64,000 nucleotides of DNA. It comes from Gammaproteobacteria bacterium (GTDB lineage: Bacteria; Pseudomonadota; Gammaproteobacteria; Pseudomonadales; Azotimanducaceae). Shown piece by piece: positions 54,430 to 63,727 of the stretch. Under the pieces are notes generated by a model that saw only the letters and a list, made by a program, of their open reading frames with translations, searched no databases and was not told where the DNA came from. Position 1 is the stretch's first letter; the number at the start of each line of letters is the position of its first letter. Where the stretch lies: positions 1-64,000 of the forward strand of contig JAUIAV010000001.1 in the NCBI GenBank assembly GCA_030425195.1. The letters are read 5' to 3'. The translations under genes and the position numbers were made by a program.

Positions 54430-55986
54430 TCAGCCCTCCGCCGCCGGGGCACCGCGCGCGGAATCGTCCACCGCCATCAGCGCATCCGCGAGGCGCTCCA
54501 CCATGGCGGATCTGGTCCGTTGGTCGTTTTGCTTGAGATCCCGCATTTCGTCCGGATCATCCATCAGATTGAACAGCTGCTCCTCGCCCTTGGAGTTGCG
54601 CGTGTATCGGTGCTCCCTGGTCACGAGGGTGCGGGTTCGGGCCGGAATGGGCGTGAGCTTCGCGGTGATCTCGGCGATATCGTCTTCGATCAGCACGTGA
54701 TCCCGGACCTCCTCCGCCGGATCCTCGAGCACCGGACTCAGATCCCGACCCTGGATGCCGTCATAGCCGGCCACGCCGCAGAGCCCGAGCACCGTCGGCG
54801 CAAGATCGATACTGGAGGCGAGCGACGCGGTCCGGCCAGGCGCGCACCCCGGCGCGTCGATGACCAGCGGCACCTGCAGGGTACCGCGATAGTGCATGAA
54901 TCCTTTCAGGAACAGGCCGTGATCGCCCATCATGTCGCCGTGGTCGCTGGTGAACACGATCAGCGTGTCGTCGCGCATGCCGAGACGCTCCAGCGTCCAG
55001 AGTATCCGGCCGATCCGGTCGTCCGCCATTTCGATCATGCCGTAGGTCGCAGCAATAGCCTCCCCGAGCAGCTCGTCGCTGCCGAAGCCACAGGGCGTCA
55101 CCCAGTCCCGCTGGTCCCGGGGGTGGAGCTTCCTGAAGAGACGCAGATGCTCGGGCGCATCTGCCAGGGAATCCGTGCGCGTATGCGGCAGGACCATGTC
55201 TGCGGGCCTGTGCCGGTCGAACCACGCCCCCGGCGGCGTCATGGGATGATGCGGGTCAGGGAACGAGCACCAGAGCATCCAGGGCTGCTCCGAATCCGCA
55301 CAGGACTCGATGAAGGCGATGCTCCGCTCGGCCACGAAGCTGGTGGAATGGAATCGCTCCTCGTACGGCGGACGGTAGATCTGCCACCACGCCTCGGACC
55401 GGTCGCTGCCCGGAGCATCCGGGCCGTATTCCACCAGCACCTCGTCCTTGTGCGCTCCCTGATCCAGCGCCCAGCGCAGATGATGCCCCGTCATGCGGGC
55501 TCCGTGATCGATGGAGAGCTCGATATGGCTGAATCCGTAGAAGTCGTCCGGATCCGTCACCGCGTCGGCCAGATACCGGTCCGCGTGCTCGACGGCGTCC
55601 CAGCCCGGCGGGTAAGGTGAAAATCCAGACGGCTCGCCCCGGAACGGCACCACAGAGTTGCGGCTCATGCCATGCTGCAGGTGCGACTTGCCGATCAGCG
55701 CGGTGCGGTAGCCGGACTTCTTCAGGCGTCTGGCAAAGGTATTCGCGCCCCAGTCCAGAGACCGGTCGTTGAAGACCACGCCGTGGGCCGTCGGCATCCG
55801 GCCGGTGAGAATCGTGGAGCGGTTCGGCATGCAGACCGGATTGGATACCCAGGTGTTCTCGAACACCATGCCTTTGCCGGCCAGGGCATCCAGGTGCGGT
55901 GTGCGCACCTGGGTATTGCCCATGAATCCTGCGTGGTCCGCCCGCTGCTGATCCGTGATGATGAAAAGGACGTTCGGACGCGGCAT
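54430..55986 (-). CDS. Cytoplasmic sulfatase
   Basis: A 518-residue alkaline-phosphatase-superfamily sulfatase. The formylglycine motif is CMPNRSTILTG (Cys-x-Pro-x-Arg) near 52. The N terminus LFIITDQQRADHAG supplies metal-binding Asp residues and VFTSDHGDMMGDHG near 315 the late ones. No signal peptide is seen, so it acts in the cytoplasm on an imported sulfate ester or similar. It could instead be a phosphonate/phosphodiester monoesterase. It lies between the VOC protein and the 343-residue protein, 6 bases and 1 base from them. Confidence 0.88.
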   Translation of the reverse strand: MPRPNVLFIITDQQRADHAGFMGNTQVRTPHLDALAGKGMVFENTWVSNPVCMPNRSTILTGRMPTAHGVVFNDRSLDWGANTFARRLKKSGYRTALIGKSHLQHGMSRNSVVPFRGEPSGFSPYPPGWDAVEHADRYLADAVTDPDDFYGFSHIELSIDHGARMTGHHLRWALDQGAHKDEVLVEYGPDAPGSDRSEAWWQIYRPPYEERFHSTSFVAERSIAFIESCADSEQPWMLWCSFPDPHHPMTPPGAWFDRHRPADMVLPHTRTDSLADAPEHLRLFRKLHPRDQRDWVTPCGFGSDELLGEAIAATYGMIEMADDRIGRILWTLERLGMRDDTLIVFTSDHGDMMGDHGLFLKGFMHYRGTLQVPLVIDAPGCAPGRTASLASSIDLAPTVLGLCGVAGYDGIQGRDLSPVLEDPAEEVRDHVLIEDDIAEITAKLTPIPARTRTLVTREHRYTRNSKGEEQLFNLMDDPDEMRDLKQNDQRTRSAMVERLADALMAVDDSARGAPAAEG

Positions 55987-55991
55987 CCGGG

Positions 55992-56675
55992 TCAGACCTT
56001 CACCGGCGGCTCACTCTCCACCATGTGGGCGTACTGCTCGTCGGTCAGACCCATCACCAGCTGGTAGCGGTCGCCCGGATAGTTCGCCATGTGCGGTCCA
56101 GGCCCGTCCAGCGGTGGCTGCGGCACGCTGCCGCCCTCGGCGTCGAAGTCCGCGGAGGATCTGAACCGGTCGAGTTCACCGGCCTCGATGCCCAGCAGAT
56201 CCACCACCTCCGGGTCGATCCAGGCCTGTGCATTGATCGGCTCGGCGGAGCAGGAGAGCTCCAGCGCCAGATTCTCGGGACCGGCGAAGTAGATGGACTG
56301 ACACATGCCGTGGTCCAGCGGTCCCATGACCGGCACACCCTTGGATCTGAGACGGTCTCGCATGGCCAGAAGCTCGTCCGGGTTCTTCACCCGGAGCGCC
56401 ACGTGCTGCATGGTGCCGCGGGCCGAGTTGGCACCCGGATTTCCGGCATGAGTCTCCCCGATCTTCACGGGAATATGGCCGATCTCCGGATTCTGCACGA
56501 ACGCGATGGCGCTCTCGTCATTCAGGCGCATGAACCCGTGGAAGGTGTTCTCAACGCCGTGCATCCAGTAGAGCGCCACCAGCTCCATCCCCAGCTTGTC
56601 ATTGAAGAAATCGATCTGCGCCTTGATGTCCGCCGTGGTGATGGCCAGGTGGTGCAGTCCCTCGACTTTGTTCAT
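55992..56675 (-). CDS. VOC-family metalloprotein (extradiol-dioxygenase-like)
   Basis: A 227-residue VOC protein. His residues in LHHLAITTAD near 8 and TMQHVALRVKNP near 93 and a Glu in LALELS near 137 fit the 2-His-1-carboxylate metal site. A C-terminal extension of about 75 residues of unknown fold ends in GDRYQLVMGLTDEQY. It may cleave or isomerise an aromatic ring product. It lies 63 bases after the flavin monooxygenase gene and 5 bases before the sulfatase gene. GGAGA precedes the ATG. Confidence 0.8.
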   Translation of the reverse strand: MNKVEGLHHLAITTADIKAQIDFFNDKLGMELVALYWMHGVENTFHGFMRLNDESAIAFVQNPEIGHIPVKIGETHAGNPGANSARGTMQHVALRVKNPDELLAMRDRLRSKGVPVMGPLDHGMCQSIYFAGPENLALELSCSAEPINAQAWIDPEVVDLLGIEAGELDRFRSSADFDAEGGSVPQPPLDGPGPHMANYPGDRYQLVMGLTDEQYAHMVESEPPVKV

Positions 56676-56738
56676 TTCGCGAATCTCCTTTCGTCTGCTT
56701 CAACACTCTAGTGGTAAACCGTCCGCGGATGGAAGGAT

Positions 56739-57935
56739 TCACTCTACGGCGGCCGCCTCCAGGGCGTCGTAGCGGTACAGCGCATCCATCAGGCCCGCCC
56801 TGGCCCGGCCGGCCGCCCGGTTGCGTGCCCAGGCCTTGATTCCCCGCATGTGGAACACTCTCGCATTGCGCCGGGAGCCGGTCTGAATGCCCGCTGTGCG
56901 GGCGCGGCGCAGTCCTTCGTAGCGTTCGAAGGCTCCCGGAATCGATTCTCCGCCGGTGAGACAGCGTGCCAGAACGGCCGCGTCTTCGATGGCCATGGCC
57001 GCACCCTGGGCCATGAAGGGCAGGGTCGGATGGCAGGCATCTCCGAGCAGGGTGACCCGGCCCCGGCTCCAGCGCGGCATGGGCGGCCGGTCGAACAGCG
57101 CCCACCGGAAACAGGCGTCCGGATTCATGTTATCTATCAGCGTCTGAATCGTCTCGTGCCAGCCGGCGAAATCCTGCTTGAGCTCCGCCTGATCGCCCCG
57201 CTCCGTCCACGACTCCACCTCCCATCCCGCCTTCTCCACGACGCACACGCAGTTCACCAGCCGCCCGCCGCGGACATAGTAATGAACGAAGTGCTTGCCC
57301 GGCCCCCACCAGACACCGGCCACGGGATGGACCAGACCGGCGGGCAGCCGGTCCGCCGGCACCAGTCCACGCCAGGCCACGTTCCCGGTGAAGGTCGGCG
57401 TCTCGGCGCCGAAAAGCCCTTCGCGTATCACGGAGTGGATTCCGTCTGCCCCGATCAGCGCACTGCCCTGATGCGTGCCTGCATCGGTCTGGAGCACCAC
57501 GGCTTCATCGGTCTGAGTGAATGCGCCGACCCGGGCATCCGTATGCAGCTTGACCCCCGGTTCGGCCGCGGCCGCCTGAGCCAGCAGACGGGAAAGGTCC
57601 GCCCGGTGAATGTGATAGTAGGGCGCGCCGTAAGTCTCGAGCGCCGTCTGTCCGAGCGGGTTGTAGCTGATCAGCCGGCCCGTTCGCCAGTGCCGGAACT
57701 CAGTGCCTTCCGGGATGAACGCCACCGACTCGAGCGCTTCGCCGAGCCCGAGACTCAGCAGAACACGGTTCGGATTCGGGCTGAGCTGTATCCCCGCGCC
57801 GACGTCGGAGAATTCACCCGCCTGCTCGAACACTTCCACCGGGTACCCCTGCCGTGCGCACTCGAGCGCGGCGGTGAGACCACCGATCCCGCCCCCGGCT
57901 ATCAGGATCGGACCTTCCCGTGTGCTCAACTCCAT
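56739..57935 (-). CDS. FAD-dependent aromatic monooxygenase (salicylate/3-hydroxybenzoate hydroxylase-like)
   Basis: A 398-residue class A flavoprotein hydroxylase. The Rossmann FAD motif GGGIGGLTAALECARQG is near residue 14, the DG motif LIGADGIHSVIRE near 154, and GD motif VTLLGDACHPTLPFMAQGA near 285. It uses NAD(P)H to hydroxylate an aromatic ring. It is the first gene of a minus-strand run with VOC protein, sulfatase and hypothetical protein. It could convert the phenol left after sulfate removal, an inference from order only. Confidence 0.88.
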   Translation of the reverse strand: MELSTREGPILIAGGGIGGLTAALECARQGYPVEVFEQAGEFSDVGAGIQLSPNPNRVLLSLGLGEALESVAFIPEGTEFRHWRTGRLISYNPLGQTALETYGAPYYHIHRADLSRLLAQAAAAEPGVKLHTDARVGAFTQTDEAVVLQTDAGTHQGSALIGADGIHSVIREGLFGAETPTFTGNVAWRGLVPADRLPAGLVHPVAGVWWGPGKHFVHYYVRGGRLVNCVCVVEKAGWEVESWTERGDQAELKQDFAGWHETIQTLIDNMNPDACFRWALFDRPPMPRWSRGRVTLLGDACHPTLPFMAQGAAMAIEDAAVLARCLTGGESIPGAFERYEGLRRARTAGIQTGSRRNARVFHMRGIKAWARNRAAGRARAGLMDALYRYDALEAAAVE

Positions 57936-57988
57936 CCGCTCATCCGCTGCTTCGCGCCATCATAGTCCGAGCGCGGAGCACCCGTCGA

Positions 57989-58639
57989 TCAGCGCCCCTT
58001 CCGGCCGGCCAGCATCCGGTGTTCCACCACGTGCATGCCCACGTCGGCCAGCATCTTCAGGCAACCGAAAACGAAAATACCCGTCGCCCCGAGCGCGAGG
58101 GCGCCGAAGACGATGGTGAGGTGCATGGGAACCACACGCAGGTACGGCGTGAACATGAGCGTCCCGATGTTGGGGGTGCCCCGGCGATCCACTTCCAGAT
58201 GGTAGCGGTAGGAGAAGAAGTGATTGATGGCGAACGCAAGCGAGCACACCAGCAGCCCCAGCCCCCAGGGGGACCGGCCTTCCACTTCGGACAGGATGAA
58301 GACCAGATACCCGACGTGGAAGAAGCCGAAGTGGAAGAGAAAGAAGAAGGCGGTCTGCCTTTTCGTTTCGGGGGTGGGATCCACGTCCCGATCGTTGATC
58401 TGGAAGTTCTCGGTGGAGAAACGTTCGAGCTGAAGCATCCGGGCGAAGTAGCTGATGCCGATGATCACGCTCTGCACCCAGTACACGGCCATGAGATCCA
58501 TCAGGCTCCAACCGCCCGCGACCGCAACCACGAGCGCGATGCCGTTCACCAGCACAAGCGACCAGACGGAGGCATCCTGTGCCGGGAACGGCAGTCCTTC
58601 GTCCGCCCTTCTCGGCGCCAGTCTGGAGCGTGTCTTCAT
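57989..58639 (-). CDS. DUF6498 integral membrane protein
   Basis: A 216-residue multi-pass membrane protein of a family I recall as DUF6498. Predicted segments lie at about 27-47, 48-68, 98-120, 123-145 and 172-200. It contains LMAVYWVQSVIIGISYF near 48 and HFGFFHVGYLVFIL near 103, typical of the family. Function unknown. The gene is divergent from the steroid-5-alpha-reductase-like gene 82 bases away. Confidence 0.7.
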   Translation of the reverse strand: MKTRSRLAPRRADEGLPFPAQDASVWSLVLVNGIALVVAVAGGWSLMDLMAVYWVQSVIIGISYFARMLQLERFSTENFQINDRDVDPTPETKRQTAFFFLFHFGFFHVGYLVFILSEVEGRSPWGLGLLVCSLAFAINHFFSYRYHLEVDRRGTPNIGTLMFTPYLRVVPMHLTIVFGALALGATGIFVFGCLKMLADVGMHVVEHRMLAGRKGR

Positions 58640-58721
58640 GCGGGGATTTTCACACGGTTTTCAATCCTTCTATGATCGACTCCGTCAGGTTTCGGGAATT
58701 GCGCATCACTGTCCACCTCCG

Positions 58722-59588
58722 ATGAATGCCACCGTCAGGGAAATCGCTCAATCCGCGGCCGCCGTCGCCGTCGCGCTGCTGATCGGCTGGGCCGGCAGCC
58801 GGGCGGGGGCCGTCGCGTTCGGCATGCCGGTTGTGCTGCTGTGCGTCATCGCTGCCTTCCTCATTCAGTGGCTCGTGTTTCTGCCTGCCTGGCACTTCCG
58901 TACCGAACGCTTCTTCGACCTGACCGGCAGCCTCACCTACCTCTCGCTGGTCGGCCTGGCGTTGCTGCTCGGCAATGGCCACGACCGCTCTCTGCTGATC
59001 GGACTGCTGGTCGCCGTCTGGGCAGTGAGACTCGGGACGTTCCTCTTCGGACGCGTCTCGAAGGACGGGCACGACAGAAGGTTCGAACGCATCCGGAACC
59101 GCTTCTCCACCTTTTTCCTGACCTGGACCCTGCAGGGGCTGTGGGTTTCCCTGACTCTGGCCTGCGCTCTGGCTGCCATGACCGCCAACCACACCGAACC
59201 CCTCGGTCCGCTGGCCGCGGCAGGCGCCCTGATCTGGCTGATCGGTTTCCTCGTCGAAACCGTTGCCGACGTTCAGAAGTCTCGCTTCCGGGCCCGGCCG
59301 GAAAACGCGGACCGCTTCATTCAGAGCGGCCTGTGGGCCTGGTCACGCCACCCGAACTACTTCGGGGAGATCCTGTTGTGGTTGGGTATCGCGCTCATCG
59401 CCCTGCCTGTGCTGAAAGGCTGGCAGTATCTGACGCTGGTCTCCCCGCTGTTCGTCTTTCTGCTTCTCACCCGCATCAGCGGTGTCAACCTTCTGGAACG
59501 CCGCGCCGATCGGGCCTGGGGCGGGGATCCAGATTACCAGGCGTACAAGACCCGTACTTCCCTCCTGTGGCCGACCCCTCCGGGCTGA
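58722..59588 (+). CDS. DUF1295 / steroid 5-alpha-reductase-like membrane protein
   Basis: A 288-residue membrane protein with about seven helices. The C-terminal cofactor region is SGLWAWSRHPNYFGEILLWLG near 203-223, which is the isoprenylcysteine methyltransferase/steroid-reductase signature, followed by LTRISGVNLLERRADRAWGG near 252. Such proteins reduce steroid or enone double bonds or are of unknown role. The ATG at 58722 is used because the longer frame upstream lies in the divergent gene. It is followed closely by the acyltransferase gene (13 bases). Confidence 0.85.
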   Translation: MNATVREIAQSAAAVAVALLIGWAGSRAGAVAFGMPVVLLCVIAAFLIQWLVFLPAWHFRTERFFDLTGSLTYLSLVGLALLLGNGHDRSLLIGLLVAVWAVRLGTFLFGRVSKDGHDRRFERIRNRFSTFFLTWTLQGLWVSLTLACALAAMTANHTEPLGPLAAAGALIWLIGFLVETVADVQKSRFRARPENADRFIQSGLWAWSRHPNYFGEILLWLGIALIALPVLKGWQYLTLVSPLFVFLLLTRISGVNLLERRADRAWGGDPDYQAYKTRTSLLWPTPPG

Positions 59589-59601
59589 CCGGGCTCGCCT
59601 C

Positions 59602-60492
59602 ATGACCCCTTTCCGTCACCTCCTCAGCCTCTGCTCCCTCATCTACGGGCTGCTCAACCTCACTCTCTGGTGCGTGCCCCTCTTTCTGCTCACGCTCGTC
59701 CGGCTGCTCGTCCCGCCTGCCCGCCCCCTGCTCGCACCCGCCACGGACGCCATCTACCGGGCTGCCGTTCGCGTGAACGACATCTGGTTCAGGCACGTTC
59801 TGGGGTACCGATGGTCATACGCCCTGGCCGATCTCGATCCGGCCTCCACCTGTCTCGTGATCGCCAATCACCAGAGCTGGACGGACAGCTTCGTCATCCA
59901 GAGCGCCATCGTGCAGCGCGGTCCCATACTCAAGGTGCTGGTAAAGGAGGAGCTGATGCGTTTTCCCGTCCTGGCGCTCATTTTCTGGGCATACGATTTT
60001 CCCCGTCTGCAGCGCCGCGCCCATCGCAGCGACGATGAAAGCCGCCGGCGCCGGCAGGATACCGGCCGCATCCGGGCTGCGTCGGAGCAGCTGCAGACAA
60101 CGCCGGGCGCCCTCCTCGTCTATCCGGAAGGCACCCGCTTCACCCCGGAGAAGCATGCCACCGATACCGGCGGTTTCCGTCACCTCCTGCGCCCCCGTCC
60201 GGGCGGGTTTGCCACCATGGTGACCGCGCTGAAGCCTGGTGCCGCTGACATCATCGACCTGACACTTTTCTATCCGGACACGCCCGGCTTCTGGCGTTTT
60301 CTCTCCGGCGACAGCGCCGAGCCGGAACTCGCCGTGGCCCGCTTTTCCCTGACTGAAGTGGGAGACGATCCCGCCAGCTGGCTGAAGGGGCGCTGGCTCG
60401 CCAAGGACGCCTGGTTGTGCGAGCGGCGCGCCTCTTGCTCCCCTTCTCATCCCCCTTCTACAGCAGCAGAGAGCCGCACACGCAGAGGCTGA
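59602..60492 (+). CDS. 1-acyl-sn-glycerol-3-phosphate acyltransferase-like (PlsC/LPLAT) membrane protein
   Basis: A 296-residue acyltransferase. The catalytic NH-x4-D motif is NHQSWTDS near 89 and the substrate motif is YPEGTRFT near 174, both canonical. An N-terminal membrane helix (SLIYGLLNLTLWCVPLFLL) anchors it to the inner membrane. It would transfer an acyl group to a lysophospholipid or similar. It follows the DUF1295 gene and may be in its operon. The last 30 residues overlap, on the other strand, a small frame after folE2. Confidence 0.85.
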   Translation: MTPFRHLLSLCSLIYGLLNLTLWCVPLFLLTLVRLLVPPARPLLAPATDAIYRAAVRVNDIWFRHVLGYRWSYALADLDPASTCLVIANHQSWTDSFVIQSAIVQRGPILKVLVKEELMRFPVLALIFWAYDFPRLQRRAHRSDDESRRRRQDTGRIRAASEQLQTTPGALLVYPEGTRFTPEKHATDTGGFRHLLRPRPGGFATMVTALKPGAADIIDLTLFYPDTPGFWRFLSGDSAEPELAVARFSLTEVGDDPASWLKGRWLAKDAWLCERRASCSPSHPPSTAAESRTRRG

Positions 60493-60541
60493 TCACCATC
60501 GCGGCGACAGGTCCGAAGTATCTGGAGTCCAGTCTCAACAT
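60458..60541 (-). CDS. Possible 27-residue membrane peptide downstream of folE2
   Basis: ATG at 60541, TAG at 60458. The predicted product is MLRLDSRYF followed by about 18 hydrophobic residues (GPVAAMVISLCVCGSLLL), a single-pass helix with two cysteines. GGAGGT, inside the last codons of folE2, is placed at ribosome-site distance, and the ATG comes 2 bases after the folE2 stop. The 3' end overlaps the convergent acyltransferase gene by 35 bases. No family known. Confidence 0.45.
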   Translation of the reverse strand: MLRLDSRYFGPVAAMVISLCVCGSLLL

Positions 60542-60543
60542 CG

Positions 60544-61485
60544 CTACACCTCCACTCTCGTATAGCCACCCGGAACGCCCTTGACGTCGATGGCCACCGC
60601 ATCGTGCGCGTGCAGGCTCTCCTGATGCTCGATCCTCACCCGGTAGTCGGGATAGGCCCCGGTCTCGAGCACCCGCTTCACCTTTCGTGCCGCGTCCTCG
60701 CAGAACATCAGGTTCTGTCCGTTCCGGAGCGCGAACTCCTGCTCGTCTTCCCGCTTCACCGCCGTCTGCACGGGCGTCGCCAGCCCCGCCTCCAGCGCAT
60801 CGATCAGCTCCAGGATGGGAAATTCACCGATGTCGCCATCGAGCTTCACCCGCACTTCCGCCACGCTGCGCTGACTGTGCGGCGTTGCGACGATGGCCTG
60901 CTGCGTTCCTAGCCAGGCCCGGACGTCTTCGAAAGCCAGCGGTTCGCCGGATTCGAAGGACTCATCGAATGAGGACTGAATCAGCTGCCGGGCCAGCGCG
61001 GCGCTGCAGGGACAGGTGGAGGAATAGAGCACTTCCACGCCCAGCTCGAAGCTGAAACGGCCGTCTTCGAGAATGGCATCCAGCCGGACGGGGTAGTTGC
61101 TCCAGCCCTGGTTGTCCGATTTCAGCGCAGCGCGCTGAACGCAGTAATCGAAGGAAAGCCCGACTCTGGCACTGCCGCTCATGTCCTCGTGCGTGTGCAG
61201 CATGGCCCCGAGCAGGGCCTTCAGGCTCATGGGCGTCAACGGATGCTGCGCGGCGTGGTCGTGAAGCAGCAGATAGAGCCGGGACATGTGGATGCCCTTC
61301 GCCGTCGGATCCGTGAGATCCACGTAGGCGTTCACCGTCGCCAGCACCGACCGGTCTGCGGCCAGCCGGATCGGCAGGTGGATTCTGTCCATGCCGACCC
61401 AGGACAATGCGCCCTGAGGCTCGTTGAGAACTTCGCCCGCGATGTCGGGCATGAGCGCAAGCGCGGCGGAAGGGGGCGGTGACAT
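60544..61485 (-). CDS. folE2: GTP cyclohydrolase I type 2 (FolE2)
   Basis: A 313-residue FolE2/GCYH-IB enzyme that makes dihydroneopterin triphosphate from GTP, the first step of folate and tetrahydrobiopterin synthesis. It has VGMDRIHLPI near 27, GSARVGLSFDYCVQRAALKS near 100-119, and the metal Cys in YSSTCPCSAALAR near 155. The C terminus ESLHAHDAVA near 293 is conserved. FolE2 replaces zinc-dependent FolE when zinc is scarce. No obvious Zur box was seen in the short upstream region. It is divergent from the sensor kinase gene. Confidence 0.95.
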   Translation of the reverse strand: MSPPPSAALALMPDIAGEVLNEPQGALSWVGMDRIHLPIRLAADRSVLATVNAYVDLTDPTAKGIHMSRLYLLLHDHAAQHPLTPMSLKALLGAMLHTHEDMSGSARVGLSFDYCVQRAALKSDNQGWSNYPVRLDAILEDGRFSFELGVEVLYSSTCPCSAALARQLIQSSFDESFESGEPLAFEDVRAWLGTQQAIVATPHSQRSVAEVRVKLDGDIGEFPILELIDALEAGLATPVQTAVKREDEQEFALRNGQNLMFCEDAARKVKRVLETGAYPDYRVRIEHQESLHAHDAVAIDVKGVPGGYTRVEV

Positions 61486-61603
61486 ATGGCACTCCGAAAC
61501 ATCCAGTTTGGACGCTCAGACTACGGTCTTCGGGTGAGCGCCCCGTGAGCCGATCGGCCTCAGCGCTCACGCTGCGTTCACACGACGGCGCAGACCATAC
61601 CCT

Positions 61604-62953
61604 ATGGAATTCCTGAAAGGCCCGATGACTGTGCGGGATTCTGCGCACCGGCAGAAGCGGACGGGGCTGCGCGACCGCATGTGGCGACTTTTCGCCATTC
61701 AGATCGCCGTCATTTCCCTGGCGACGCTGGTCGGTATCTATCTCACCCAGCTGATCGTCGAAGACCTGCTCTCACGCCAGGCGCTCACTCTGGAATCGGA
61801 GCACTTCTGGGCCCTGTACGATGCGGATCCGACCCATCCGCTGCCGGACGTGGCGAACATGCGCGGTTATCTCGCGGAGGCGGCAGAACCCCGGAACATT
61901 CCAGAGGGTCTTGCTGCGCTCGCGCCGGGATTCGAGCGCGCAAAAGTCAACGGACGCAGCCTCCTGGTCCACGTGTCCGATCACGATGGCCAACGTCTGT
62001 ATCTGCTTTTCGAAGTGGATCGGGTTTCCGATCTCGCCTTCTATCTGGGCGTCATGCCGCTCTCCATCGTCCTCCTCCTCATGTACATCATCCTGTTCGT
62101 CGTCTACCGCTGGTCCCAGCGGGCGCTCTCTCCCATCGTGCGTCTGGCCAACCGGCTGGAGTCGGTGGATTTCAATGCGGCAGGTCGGGTGGACCTGGAT
62201 CTGGAATCCCTGCACAGCGAGACAGACGACGAGGTGGCCGCCATGATCATCGCCGTCGAGCATTTCACCGACCGGCTGAACGCGGCCATCGACCGCGAGC
62301 GGATCTTCACCCGGGATGCCGGTCACGAGCTGAGGACCCCGGTTGCCGTCTTCAAAGGCAGCCTGGATCTTCTGGAACAGAAGGGAGACCGGCCGGAGCA
62401 CGAGCGTCAGGCACTGATGCGCATGCGCCGCACGGTGGAGGACATGGAGTCGCTGCTGGAAACCCTCCTGCTGCTGGCCCGGGAGGAAGCACTGGCGACC
62501 CCGGCAGAACCGATTCTGGTGAACGACGTGGTGAGCGCGGAGCTCGATACGCACCGGTTTCTGGCGGAACGGGGGGGCAATCAGACCAAGCTCTGCGAGC
62601 AGGCGGAACTGAGGATCCGGGTGCCGGGCACCGTGCTGGAGATCGTGCTCGGTAACCTGATCCGCAACGCCCTCACCTACACCACGAATGGCGAAATCAC
62701 CGTCACGGTCACTCCCAACTCGGTTCGCGTGGCGGACACGGGCATCGGCATGAGCCCGCCGGAACTCGCCAATGCTTTCGAGCCGTTTTACCGCGCCGAG
62801 CCGAGCCGCACCGTCACCAAGGGACACGGCCTGGGCCTGTCCATCGTCCGCCGCCTGGCACGCCAGTATCATTGGACGCTGCTCTCCGAGAGTCAGCCCA
62901 ATGAGGGCACTTCGGTCGAGGTTCAGTTTCCCGACGATCAGCTCGCGGCCTGA
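61604..62953 (+). CDS. Sensor histidine kinase
   Basis: A 449-residue membrane kinase. Transmembrane helices at about 28-50 and 146-168 enclose a periplasmic sensor of about 95 residues. A HAMP-like linker follows, then the H-box RDAGHELRTPVAVF with phospho-His at 241, an N-box NLIRNALTYT, G1 VADTGIGMS and G2 GHGLGLSIVRRL. The partner regulator lies convergently, overlapping this gene by 16 bases at the 3' end. The signal is unknown. Confidence 0.93.
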   Translation: MEFLKGPMTVRDSAHRQKRTGLRDRMWRLFAIQIAVISLATLVGIYLTQLIVEDLLSRQALTLESEHFWALYDADPTHPLPDVANMRGYLAEAAEPRNIPEGLAALAPGFERAKVNGRSLLVHVSDHDGQRLYLLFEVDRVSDLAFYLGVMPLSIVLLLMYIILFVVYRWSQRALSPIVRLANRLESVDFNAAGRVDLDLESLHSETDDEVAAMIIAVEHFTDRLNAAIDRERIFTRDAGHELRTPVAVFKGSLDLLEQKGDRPEHERQALMRMRRTVEDMESLLETLLLLAREEALATPAEPILVNDVVSAELDTHRFLAERGGNQTKLCEQAELRIRVPGTVLEIVLGNLIRNALTYTTNGEITVTVTPNSVRVADTGIGMSPPELANAFEPFYRAEPSRTVTKGHGLGLSIVRRLARQYHWTLLSESQPNEGTSVEVQFPDDQLAA

Positions 62954-63630
62954 TCAGCCGTCCGGATCCGGTACCCCTGCCCCGTCACCGTCTCGATCAT
63001 CGGGGTATCGAACGGTCTGTCCACCGCCTGACGCAGGTTGTACAGGTGGCTGCGCAGGGCATCACTGTCCGGCGGGTCCTCATCCCAGAGTTCACGCTCC
63101 AGCTCCGCCCGCTTGACCACCCTCGGGTGCTCACGCATCAGGATGCGGAGAATCTCGAAGACCGTTTTCGACACCCTGATGGGCTGCCCCGCTCTGCTGA
63201 TCTCCAGCGAGTCCGCGTCCAGCACCAGATCGCCGACCTGGTAGCGGGATTCAAGGCCCTTGTCCCGGCGGACCAGCGCTTCGATTCTCGCCACCAGCTC
63301 GGGCATGTCGAACGGCTTGACCAGGTAGTCGTCGGCGCCGACATCGAATCCCTTCAGTTTGTCCTCGAGCTGATCACGGGCCGTCAGCATGATGATGGGC
63401 GTGGTCAGCCGGGCATCGTTGCGCAGACGTCTGCAGACCTCGATACCATCGAGGCCGGGCAGCATGATGTCCAGAACGATCACATCGAAATTCTCGGTGA
63501 CCGCCAGATGCAGGGCGACGAGTCCGTCGGCCGCATAGTCGACGATGTAATCCGACGCTTCGAGGAAGGCGCCCACGGTTTCTGCGAGCGCGTGGTGGTC
63601 TTCCACCAGCAGCACTTTCGTTCTGGCCAT
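62938..63630 (-). CDS. OmpR-family response regulator
   Basis: A 230-residue two-domain regulator. The receiver domain has the acidic pair in LLVEDHHAL near 8-12, the phospho-acceptor Asp at 54 in FDVIVLDIMLPGLDG, Thr in IMLTARD, and Lys in YLVKPFDMPEL. The C-terminal winged helix (about 130-225) includes LRILMREHPRVVKRAELERE and RSHLYNLRQAVDRPF. It is cognate to the convergent kinase, overlapping its 3' end by 16 bases, a rare layout for a kinase/regulator pair. Target genes unknown. Confidence 0.93.
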   Translation of the reverse strand: MARTKVLLVEDHHALAETVGAFLEASDYIVDYAADGLVALHLAVTENFDVIVLDIMLPGLDGIEVCRRLRNDARLTTPIIMLTARDQLEDKLKGFDVGADDYLVKPFDMPELVARIEALVRRDKGLESRYQVGDLVLDADSLEISRAGQPIRVSKTVFEILRILMREHPRVVKRAELERELWDEDPPDSDALRSHLYNLRQAVDRPFDTPMIETVTGQGYRIRTADQAAS

Positions 63631-63727
63631 GCCTTGAGTCTACGGTAAGGGAGGACGGCAACCAATGCTCCGGGGAGCAGGGTGAAACGCACGTGAAACA
63701 GCGCACCGACATGTCGCCTGGCCGGAC

